A DNA stretch of 64,000 nt from Ligustrum vulgare (Eukaryota; Streptophyta; Magnoliopsida; Lamiales; Oleaceae), in contig OY743187.1 of the NCBI GenBank assembly GCA_963555705.1, forward strand, positions 14,646,133 to 14,710,132. Reading direction: 5' to 3'. Of this stretch, positions 1 to 11,000 are shown piece by piece; the first letter of the stretch is position 1; every line of letters starts with the position of its first letter. Below the pieces are notes generated by a model, which worked only from the letters and a program-made list of their open reading frames with translations, was not told the origin of the DNA and made no database searches. The position numbers were made by a program, and so were the translations under genes.

Positions 1-466
1 ATGAGTCATTTTGTTCTCGGTAGGGATGGAGCCAGGATTTCGAATAAGTGGGGGCCGAAGTTTTCAAATTGTGGTAGGGGGTAGGCTAAGGCCCCCTCCC
101 AGGGGTTCGGAGGCGAGCCCCCGAAATTTTTTGGAACCAAAATGATTGAAACGACGAAGTAATAAACCAAAAATTAAACTAAATTAATTAACAAGTAACA
201 ACTAACCAATGTAAGACAGTAATTCACAAAAGAAAAGACCTATAATTGAAAAGTAAATACAAACTTTCAAGGTGAGAAATACTAGTAATGAGCATTGTAT
301 CCACTTCTTGCATAAATATAATGATTGCAGAGTGAGAATTAAGATCAAAGGAAATAAATTCAAGAAGTCAATTTATTTATTTATTTATTTTTGGACTAAA
401 TTTTTTTTTCCAGTGGGGCCAACACCCCTACTGGGCCTGTAGAGGCTCTGTCACTGTACACGGGGT
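1..466. mobile_element. Degenerate hAT-like non-autonomous element (relic)
   Basis: The left part near position 24 reads TAGGGATGGAGCCAGG and the right part near 450-466 reads GGCTCTGTCACTGTA. These are imperfect inverted copies of each other. They resemble the CAGTGGCGGATCC-type ends of the intact hAT element at 45368-46221. No convincing 8 bp target-site duplication was found and the interior encodes nothing. The assignment rests on terminal resemblance only. Confidence 0.4.
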
Positions 467-3080
467 TTTCAATTATATCAAAAACTTAACATTTTTAATT
501 TACTAGAATGGCATTCTACCTTTTTAAAGTAATGATATTCAAAATTTCTTGTCATGATTTGAGGTCTTTTAAACTGGAAATTATTAAATTGAGGTACCAT
601 GTAGCAATCGAGAATTTTCGTAACTTATTCAAATAAATTTTTTAATTTTAAAAAACGTGTCGCTTCGAATTTACCCATCATTTATTTATTTATTTATTAA
701 ACGCGTGCTCGTCTAGCCAATTAAGTGAAAATTTAATTTATTCAAAATCTTCGTAAAATTCCAATTTTTATCAAAAGTATTTCAATATCACAGTTTAATT
801 CAAAAAGTTCAAGTTTTAATTATATTAAGTCCAGATTTTAACTGTTTTAATCCAATCCAACTTCTCGAGCCCAAGCGGTATTGTAGATCATTCAAGTCCT
901 TTTAAAAAACCCAATCAATAAATTCTTGGCCCAACTAAATCAACTTCTTTCCCAAGTATTTCCTTATACAACCACACTCACTTCCAAAATTCTCACAATT
1001 TTTCCTAATCAAAGATTTAACCTAAACTACCATGTTTAACACATAAATCAACCATTAAGTAGATCTCTCACCTCATTGCCCACAACAGACCAAACTTCAC
1101 AACTTCTGGGTATAGCTTCTGGGTTTGTATCTTCCCTCTTCCTCTCAAACTTCTCCACCGTCTCCTCCAATCTGCATCACAGCCGTTTCCATGTCCAAGC
1201 TGCTGCCTCACCAAGACCAAATTCACAACCCCTGCCCTTGTTTCACTTCGAAGATCGAATCATCATCACCAATTGCAAACCAGTCCACAATCTGCAATGT
1301 TTAATTTCAAACACCTCATTCTCGACCACCTCCAACCTTTACCCAGCTTCAATCCAAACCTCCATAACCAGCGGCCTATTTCATCGAGCCTTACCCGGCC
1401 ATCACCAATCCTCAATTACTCTGCAATCATCCCCATCACACGCACAACCACCACAAGGACCCAGCTAATACAACACGGAAACAATCCAAAACCTGCAGCC
1501 GCCACCAAGCTACCACCGAACCGTGACCACCCTCCACCGCCCAACCTCGAGAACTCCCGCAATCAACACCCAAACACCAAGCAAAACCAAGAAATAAACT
1601 TACCCATAGACTTACTTCGGCCCTTCTTCGCTTCGACCGGAGTTATAGCCGAAAGTTGCAACCCCCAAAATTTCAAACCTCAAAGCTTCGATTTTTGGCA
1701 CCAAATTCGCAACCCCCTTCCTCCGTAGTCGCCGTCAGTGATGGCGGTACTACCACCAGCATCAGGCGCGACGGAGAAGACGCAGGGGCTCCACCTCTGT
1801 GTGTGTGTGTGTGTGTGTAGAGAGAGAGAAATAAGGGGATGGGTGTTTTTTGAAAATTTTGATTTTTGCAAAATAGCCTTTGAGCCCTTTAGTTTAAAAG
1901 TTACTTGTTTTAGTCCATGTTAGATTAAAAGCAATTATTTCAGCCCTTTTATTTTATTTCATTATTTAACTCCCAAGTTCGAAAAAGTGATCATTTAAAT
2001 CCCTAAAGTCTTAAAATCATTTAACGCAGTCCTAAGTTTTAAAGGTTATTAATTAAGCCCTACAATTTTTATAAATTGTTTACTTCAACCCATTTCATTT
2101 TAATTTTATTATCTAAGTCCAAAATTTTCAATTGAGACTGTGTTTACCCAAAGTTTCTGCTGAAATCTAATTTGGTCAAACTTTTTGAGTTGGTCAATTC
2201 AGTTCCTAATTTTAATTAATTTCACAAATTAGTCCCCAAGTCTTCAATTGAATATAATATGACCCTGAGTTTTGACTAAAATATAATTTGATCAGGAACT
2301 TTTCGGGTTTATCAATGCAGTCCCTAATTTCAATTATTTGCACAAAGTCCCAAATATTTACACTTTACCAGTTTAGACCAAGCTCTACACTTTTAAATTC
2401 TTTCAATTCAACGCTCAAATTTACTTTTATTTACAAAACTTTAATTTCAAGTTTCTAATAGAAATTATTAATTTTAGGGTTAGACGAGGCGCGAGATTTT
2501 CAAAAAAGCTAGAACCATTTTCAAATTTAGAAATATCTTAAAGTAGGTTCACTACTTCAAAAATATTTTATGTTAAATGCGCAATATTAAGTAAACCGTA
2601 TTGTAAATTTATGCATGTGAATATGTAATTTATGAGAACTAGTTGCCTTGGGCCCAAATCCACATGTCTTTGGGCATGGATCGATTTGCCTTCGGGTCCA
2701 GATCCACATGTCTTCGAGCACGGATCAATTTGCCTTCGAGCCCAGATCCACATGTCTTAAGGCACGGACCAATTTGCCTTCGAGCCCAGATCCACATGTC
2801 TTCGGGCACGGGCCAATTTGCCTTTAGGCCCAAATCCACATGTCTTCGGACACGGACCAATTTGCCTTCGGGCCCAGATTCACATGTCTTTGGGCATGGA
2901 CCAGTTGCCTTCGAGCCCAGATCCACATTTCTTCGGGTTGGACTAGTTTGCCTTCAGGTGTGAGAATACTACTACATGAGAAATTATGAGATGATCTTGC
3001 ATGATTATATGTGTTATTTACGATATAGTTTATTTAAATTGCGTCGAACCTACTGACTACTGAGTATTTCTATGAAATGT
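467..3080. mobile_element. Probable old LTR-retrotransposon-derived sequence
   Basis: There is no host gene here. The stretch mixes a GC-richer segment (about 1060-1830, with a GT then GA microsatellite at 1798-1830), long runs of C-poor text, and the 43-44 bp minisatellite at 2643-2955. The tail near 3045-3090 (GTCGAACCTACTGACTACTGAG) resembles plant Ty3/gypsy LTRs as I remember them. I could not find a partner LTR, primer-binding site or TSD. The short open frames in 1076-1728 show no domain. Confidence 0.35.
2643..2960. repeat. Minisatellite, 43-44 bp unit, about seven copies
   Basis: The unit begins TTGCCTTCGGGCCCAGATCC. Starts of the TTGCC word are at 2643, 2686, 2730, 2774, 2818, 2862, 2905 and 2948, giving spacings of 43-44 bp. 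It is much GC-richer than its flanks. The unit length is not a multiple of three and contains no stop in several frames, so open frames of 95-106 codons appear on both strands. These frames are products of the repeat, not genes. Confidence 0.9.
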
Positions 3081-3099
3081 TCACCCCTATTTTTTCAAC

Positions 3100-4704
3100 T
3101 TACAAATTGCAAGTTTTGGATTAATATATTTGAAAATAAATAAATACATGCTATATAAATTTGCTAACATAGAAATTAAAATTTTGAATTAATATATTTT
3201 GAAAATAAATGAATAAAATAAATATAGAAAAGATAAAGATTTTGTAGGAAAATTTATTATTTATTACATATTTAGTAAGAGTTGTAGTAAATGTAATATT
3301 TGTAAATGTGTTACATTGGAAATGAAAAAAATTAGATTAATATATTTAAATATAAATAATGTGATATCTACGTAAATGTATTATGTAGGAAATGAACATA
3401 AATAAATGTGATATCTATTTAAATGTGTTATATAGAAAATGAAAAAATTGTATTAATATATTTGAATATAAATAAATGTCATATCTATGTAAATGTGTTA
3501 TATTGAAAATGAAAATTTTGGATTAATATATTTGAAAATAAATAAATAAATACGTGCTATATAAATTTGTTAAGTTAAAAATGAAAATTTGAATTAATAT
3601 ATTTTGAAAATAAATAAATAAAATCATTGAAATTTTACTTCCTAATATGTCAATAAATGAGTAGGTTCTTCAATAAGCATATTGCAAAAATAATTAATTA
3701 TTTGCTATCAACCTTTTACAGCCAATGATAAGTTGGTAGAAAATTTAATCATTTCATCATTTTGACAAAAATTGGTATGTTTAAAAAATAAGGAAAAATA
3801 AAATATATGTAAGCAACATATTAAAAAATAAAGTTAATTAAAAATTATAACATATTAAAAGAAAAATAGGTGATAAGGTGGGCAAATTTTCAGAGAAAAA
3901 CGTAAATAAAAGTCAAAAGAAGTTTAATATAAAAAATTTAATTAAATGTCAAACTTTGAATGGTGCAGTACACTGTGTGTGCACCATTTTTTATTTTGAT
4001 TAGTTTTGTTTTGTTTTTTTTTTAAATTTTAAACTCAATGACATGTGTTATGGAGGAAATGAAAAAATTGGATTAATGTATTTTAAAATAAATAAATATA
4101 TGCTATATAAATTTGTTAAGTTAGAAATTTAAAAATTGAATTAATATATTTTGAAAATAAATAAATAAAATCATTGAAATTTTACTTCATAATATGTCAA
4201 TAAATGAGTAGGTTCTTCAATAAGCATATCACAAAAATTATTACCAAATGGAGGCTTAATTATTTCATTATTTTGATAAAAATTGACATGTTTAAAAAAT
4301 AAGGAAAAATAAAATATATTAATTAATATATTGAATTTCAAATAAAATATATCTAAGTAACACATTAAAAAATATAGTTAATAATAAATTATAACTTATT
4401 AAAAGGGAAATAGATGATGAAGTGGGCAAATTTTCAGAGAAAAATGTAAATAAAAGTTTAAAAAAAAATTATATAAAAAATTTAAATGAATGTCAAATTT
4501 TGAGTGGCGCGGTATACTAAATGTACATGTAACATTTTTTTATTTTGAATAATTTTATCTTGTTTAAAATTTCAAATTCAATAACATTTTGTATTGAAAT
4601 TTCATTTAAATTATGTTTTTTATTTGATATGATTGAATCAAAATGTTTTTAAAATTATGATTTAAAAATTATATATTCTGTGCATCGCACGGGTAGACAA
4701 CTAG
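3100..4704 (+). mobile_element. Helitron-like non-autonomous element, 3' end at 4704
   Basis: AT-rich DNA ends with a GTGC-ATC-GCAC stem near 4680-4690, then seven to ten bases, then CTAG at 4701-4704 followed by T. That is the hairpin plus CTRR 3' signature of Helitrons, which insert between A and T. The interior carries a tandem duplication: about 3540-4015 is repeated at about 4094-4560, including a GGGCAAATTTTCAGAG word in both copies. The 5' TC end was not located. No Rep/helicase ORF is present, so it would be non-autonomous. Confidence 0.5.
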
Positions 4705-5079
4705 TTAAATTTAAAGGAGAAGTGTTGTACCGGGTTAAAAGAATTCGGGGAGTTACAAACCATTTATTTATAAATATCCTAAAGTCATATATTAGACCGA
4801 TGTCGAAAAACGGAAAAAGGATGAGTTGTTGAATAATATTTGTGCCATATATCGAAGACGCGAGGAAGTTATTGATAACCTAACCAAATTTTTACAACCT
4901 AATTAATGAGAAAGTCAAGTAAGCCAAAGGAATCACCCTTGAATTTTGTTGGTTGTGCAGTTGCATTATTACTCGGACAAAAAACACAAATAAAACCTAT
5001 ATTTTTTCTGTCATTTTATATCATCTATATCTATATATACTCTTAATTTCTTCTTCTTCTTCTTCATTCATGCAGTAGT
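4705..5079 (+). promoter_or_regulatory. Upstream/5' leader region of the HHP gene
   Basis: This is the only single-copy-looking DNA between the Helitron-like end and the HHP start codon. A CT-rich run (TTCTTCTTCTTCTTC, about 5048-5066), typical of plant 5' leaders, lies just before the ATG at 5080. A TATATATA-like word lies near 5030-5040. The transcription start is not determinable from sequence alone. Confidence 0.4.
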
Positions 5080-8000
5080 ATGAATAGCAGTGAAGTATAT
5101 CTTTGGCAGAGGAAACTAAAAGGAAAAATGGATCGAGAAAGGGATCAAACCACCAGCTTTTTCTCTCAAGATTCAGTGATGAGTTGCAAGAAAAAGATGG
5201 GAAAGAATAAAGGGAAATTATATCCTCTATTATCATTTCATGAATTGCCAGATTATATGAAGGATAATGAATATATTTTGAATTATTATAGAGTTAATTG
5301 GCCTCTCAAAGAGGCTTTATTCAGCTTATTTCGTTGGCATAATGAAACCCTTAATGTATGGACGTAAGTACTGTATTTATCTCAGATTTTCCAGGTTAAT
5401 TATGAGTTTTTTACAGTGATTTTTGTTTTGTTAATTTTCTCTTCTTTTTTCTGTGCAGGCATTTAGTTGGATTTGGACTATTTTTAGGATTGACAATTTG
5501 CAATCTGATGCATGTGCCTCAAGTAGCAGATTTCATTACAATCTTTACTGGGTAAGTTCAAGAAATTCTACTTTATTTTTCTTGATTTCATCCGAAAATA
5601 ATATAGTGCAAGAGTTGGGGATTGTAGCCATAGGTAGGAAGAAGATTAATTTAGGAATTTTTTTTAACATTTATTTATTTTGATATTGGCAATTTTAGGT
5701 AGTAAACTTTTCCATTTTTTTAGGGATTTTTTTTTATTTTTTTTTATTTTTTAACATCGATGCTAAAACACGAATATCTGGGAGCATGATTATTTTTTCG
5801 AAAGAGGGTGTGCAAGTCATTTATGGAAATTAAATAATTTAAAAACAATTTAATTTATAAATAAATATAAATTAACGGTGAAGATATTATAACGTTTGTC
5901 CTAGATTATAATTTCATTACTTCGTTTGTAAGGTGAAGACGTATACTGAACCGATTAACGACAAAAAAAGCTAGAAATATTAAGTATATCAAACTTGCTG
6001 TCATTGTTTTGTAGTCAACTTCATTTTGACGTGATCTTTAGCATTAAAGAGAAATTAATTATGAAGCAGGACAGATCTGCCCATCTAACAACTGTCATCC
6101 TGTTATTAATATCCAAAATTCGATTACTGAGATACAGAGTTAAGGTCTGTTTGGTAGAGTTTTTTTGTAAAATCAAAAATTGCTTCTGGGGTTGAGAAAC
6201 TTATTTTGGTAATTTTCTCATGAAACTCTTTTATAAATAATACTAGTGACGGACCGTACGATGTACGAGTATCGTTTTGATACCGAATTTGTTTGCGTGA
6301 ATATTTACAAATTTTACATGTATATATGGGTGGACAAAATTCTTTAATCTGTAAATGAAATATTTGATAAATTCTTCATCCACTCAAGCTTCAGCAATTT
6401 TGATGAAACTTCCTCTAATGTCTTCTTTGCTTTGCCAAAACTTCTAGGAAATGGAACAACATCTCTTACATCATTGAGTCAAACGACATAAAGAACCAAT
6501 GAATCAAATAAAAATGTGAAACCCAAACATGAAACATTTTGTGATTCCATGCCAGCAAAGACCTAGATACCATTCATACTACTCTTTTGCCAACCCCATT
6601 TAATTGGTTCTGCAATGATTTACACAAGAATTTTCTTAAATTTGGGAAACTTCAAGCAGAGGATAATCTTGGTTGTTTATAAGTAAAGAAATTTATACCT
6701 TTTACTTAATACATTGAACCGTTCCTCGTTTTGGCTTCCTCTAATAAGAATTCCGACCTGAAATTATCTATCAAATTATAACTTGGATTAAGTTAACCTC
6801 GAAAGAAAGAAAGAAATAAAAACAAACACCTACTTGATTTAATCTGAAACATGAATGGTTTGTTCAAACCTTAGGTACAATTAGGTCGAATGCTGCTATC
6901 CCATCATCGTTCAAGCGCGTGTAGAAAGGCTTGATTTATTTTGGGTGAATGGATATGATCACTAGCTTTTTACAAAGATTTACAGGTCTCTTGTCAATAC
7001 CATCTAATCCACCTTACAAAACGTGTCATCATTTCATTGTTCAAAAAGGTCAAGTAAAATCTGCTTAGCTTCTGTACCTACCTTAGAAATTAGAAATGTA
7101 TACAGCTATGAACTATGTGCTTGGCCAATTAATATTATGTTTTTATTACATTCTATTCCTTGAGTCAAACCTTTAGCAACAGGAATTTTCCAAAGTATTG
7201 CATCTTTAAGCTCTTAGCAGCTATATTCCTGACATCCATCATAAAATCCGTGCTGCTAACAGCCAAAACATGTGCATGTCTTAAAATAATATAGCTTGAT
7301 GCCCCTGAAATTATAGTCAAAACAAGTATAGTTATGTAAAAGAACAACACATTATCGCATGGTCTTAAAACTAAAAGAAAATGTAAAATGTCAGAAAGTA
7401 ACAAAATAATATCTATACTACTGCATAGAATTATCTATGATCAGCATTTAATTTAAAACTATAAAAATTCCAAATATCATTTTGAAAATAAAACATCACC
7501 TAAAAATTAGAGGGAACTTCCAACTTTGTCTATTACACAAAACAATTCTATCAAAGAAAATGCAAACAGAATATATGTGCTCAAGGCAATTACAAGAATC
7601 CAATGGTCAAATATACATTATATCACACACATTTTCTCTATCTAATTTTCAATCACTACTTTTTATCTCAAAATCATTAATAAACCAGTTTAATCAAACA
7701 GTGTTACCAAAGTGAGGCTTAGTTTATAAATGCTGAGCTTATATCTCAATATACACTGAAAAAAAAACAAATATTTGATGTAATTATAGTGAATGACTAT
7801 ATTCATTTAATCTAAAAATGGCTAGATTAATTCAGATTCATTTCATCTAACATTTCCATTATAGTGAAGCTAGTTACATCCTTCTTAATTCGAGATTTCA
7901 TGTAACTATATTACAACCTAAAAAGTAAGACAATATTTTTGCATTTTCCATGCTCTACTCAATTATGTAAATTAATAGTGAAATCCTGTAAGTTATGTCA

Positions 8001-11000
8001 TCCTTTATATAGCTATAAGAGCATTAAACATTCTTGCAAGGCTGAATCTTCCAATGATTTTCCTTATGTTGTGTCTTAGCCTCTGTGTGGTAATGGGTTT
8101 ATAAACCAATTTATAATCGGTCCAATTTCACATACAACTTGTTAATCATATATTTTTTCTCTCTCCAGTTTTTAACCCTACATCCACTGCAAGATTCGCA
8201 AAAAAAGTGATTATAATCACTTGTACAGCCTCTGAACAAAGGCTTAGTGTATGAAATGCCAAGATGCCTAGACCCAAAGAAAATAATGCTACCCTATCAA
8301 TCAAAAGTATGCATCCAGAGACTTACATCTGAATAGACCATCCTTTTTTACAGATTGAGTTCAGAACACAGAATTATTACAACATTTTATTCAACAAAAT
8401 GTAACTTCAATCAACTAAGTGTTTGACATTCCATCTAGTTTCTACTTTCTAGATAACAACCCCTTGGTTTAGCAATCATTTTCTCCACCATAAAATCCTT
8501 TCATTACTTAGTATTTGAGTGAGGCAACTAAAGTAGCCTATCAATCTCAAAACCATCACCGAGGAGCAATTCTTTACTGAAATATTGTTAGGACATATAC
8601 TTTTTATAAAATTTCTCTCCATAAGGATTTACAAGAACAGTGGTTAGTTCACCCTCAAAAAGAAAAAGGATAGATAAAAGACCAATGAGGCTTAGAGTAA
8701 TCAGTTCATGAACTTCAAATTTTCCCAGAAGCAATCATGCCTTTGCTTTCTTCAAAGCACCCAGAGTGAGCAAATAAACAAAGTTCAAATTTATAGTTAT
8801 TCCACTTCAACCCACATTTACAGTTAGAATTAAAAGATCTAACATATAAAAAGTACCAAAGAAGTATAAATTGCTGAAAGCATCTATATTTAAGTTGAAA
8901 ATATCCTGAACAGAAAATAGAACGTTGTATCGATCTAGATAAGCACAAATTTTAGTGAAAATAGGAACTCACCTCAAACTTGGGAATGTTTCTCCGAGTT
9001 CCACCTTCAAAAGCAAGCACTGATAGAATCGCTATGATAGGATCTTTTATATCCACAAGAAAAAAGAAAAAAATAAATCACATAAAGCATAAAAAAAAAA
9101 ATGCAACAAGAATCTGCTTTTAATACAACCATGGATGAAGAACTGTCGACGAAGAAAGGGAAACTCGAATACAGCAGGAGACGAACAACAACTGTTTCCG
9201 GAGAACTCGACAGTGAAGGAGCGGCGCCGATTTGTAACACCCTAAGTTTCAAAGTCTAAAACCTAGGAGTGTTAACTTCCATTCACATTATATGCGGAAT
9301 TAAATCGTTTACACAATTTGAATTTTCATTTATCTATTATAAAATTTTTCAGAAATTTCGGCAGAGTCTCCTCTATAAATTGGACATAGCCAACCTGTAG
9401 AGGGACATCAAAACCATTTTCAAATTTAAAGCATCAATCACATCTCAATCACATTCATCATCGCCAAAAACAATTCATTCATTCCCCAAACTCCTCAAGT
9501 ATAAGATTTTCCAAAATATCAACAGACATTGACAAATGAAATAAGAGGTAATTTAACCTCTAATACGTTATCCATACTTAACCAAAACTAACTTCAATCA
9601 AACCATTATCAATAATAATGAATGAAGGAATAAATTTAAATGATAACTTGAATAAATTTAACTTTATTAAGTAAGACGACAACGGGTACTATCTGAGTCG
9701 ACCATCGAGTGCTCTCCTCTGATCATCTAACTTTCATCACCTGAAAGAAATATGGGGAGGGATTGGGGTGAGCTAAAGCCCAGTAAGTAAACTTTATGCA
9801 TGAATGCATGCTTATGACATGAAATTCCTTAAACCATTCAATGTAATTACCCTCCTTTACTTTACTTTTCAAGACATTCATACTTTCCAACATTTCACTT
9901 AAACACAAAAAAAACTTTAACTTCATTTCTATCGTGAACTCACTTAGTGTATCTTCTAGCCAGTCATAATGCAGTGGGCACATTTCCTTATTCAGAACAA
10001 GGTTAACACTTTTCCACCGCATAGCGGTTTAAAATTTTGCCACCGTCAAGCGGTTTAGCAATCGTCACCGCAAAGCGGTTTAATATTTGTCACCGCCAAG
10101 CGGTTAGGCAATCGTCACCGCAAAGCGGTTTAATATTTGCCACCGCCAAACGGTTATGCAATCGTCACCGCAGAGAGAGCGTGAGTGAGGGTGATTAGGT
10201 TAAGTTAGGTTTTTAAATCTTTTGGAATTTGCAAATCAGTCCCTCAACTCTCCTCTTTTGTTTAAGTAAGTCTATGAGTTCTATTTACCCTCGAGTGACA
10301 CTAAACTTTTCCCCCAAATTTCAAATTGGCATAATAAAATAGAAAATAACATGCTTAGGCAATAAAACAATTAATCACATAGAATTGCACGTAAATAATT
10401 TAAAATAATAAATTTATAATCTTTCAAATTGGTACATTGATCGAGCCGGCGTCCAAGTTCTTCCACTGCAAAAATAATTCCAATTATAGACATTAAAGAT
10501 CATAAATCCATAATTTATAATAACATTCACAAGAATATTACGTGAAATTTAAAATTGCAGAAAAGCGGTCTTACACGATTAGTGGTGCAGTAGACATCGA
10601 AGAAGAGAGAAGGCTGAGATAGGTGGGAGAGCGTTGAAGGAAGGAGACCCTATATTTTGCCTTTATCTTGTCAATTATTTCTACAGTGTTAAACCCGTTC
10701 AGAGAAAATTATTTGCCTTTTAGGTGTGAAAACTACGGGACAAAAATGAATGGTATTATTGAAGTGGCTCTTTTAATATAGGGTGATGAGATGAAAAAAA
10801 TTTAAGAAATTTTTGAGTTTCATGTATGAACACTAACAACCAAAATTGAATAGTAAATTAACAAATCACCTCTTATATTATAGGGTGATGAAAATAGAAA
10901 CCCTACCAACCAGCCCTAAGAGCATTTCCAATGAACGTATTAAAAATATCTAGCCACATAAGTATAAAGTTACATGTTAGATGATATATCTTCATATTAA

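Larger units (their letters stand above)
8972..10608 (-). pseudogene. Fragmented 5' exons of an unidentified minus-strand gene, split by a solo LTR
   Basis: Joining 10608-10576 to 9232 across the solo LTR (one TSD copy removed) gives an ATG followed by a frame reading [20 protein letters not shown] and onward to about 9122. A second open piece at about 9049-8975 reads [17 protein letters not shown] and then IPKFE, followed by a GTGAG donor. Together they look like exons 1 and 2 of a gene on the minus strand. I cannot name the family. The LTR insertion inside exon 1 would have inactivated it. Whether these exons belong with the synthetase remnants downstream is unresolved. Confidence 0.35.

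Noticed and set aside
1076..1728. Overlapping 130- and 151-codon frames as possible genes
   Set aside because: Low-complexity Pro/Ser/Asn composition, two overlapping frames both open, no recognisable motif or splice context; fits non-coding LTR-like sequence.
2643..2963. CRISPR-like repeat array
   Set aside because: Units are directly adjacent with no unique spacers, and the genome is clearly plant nuclear DNA; it is a minisatellite.
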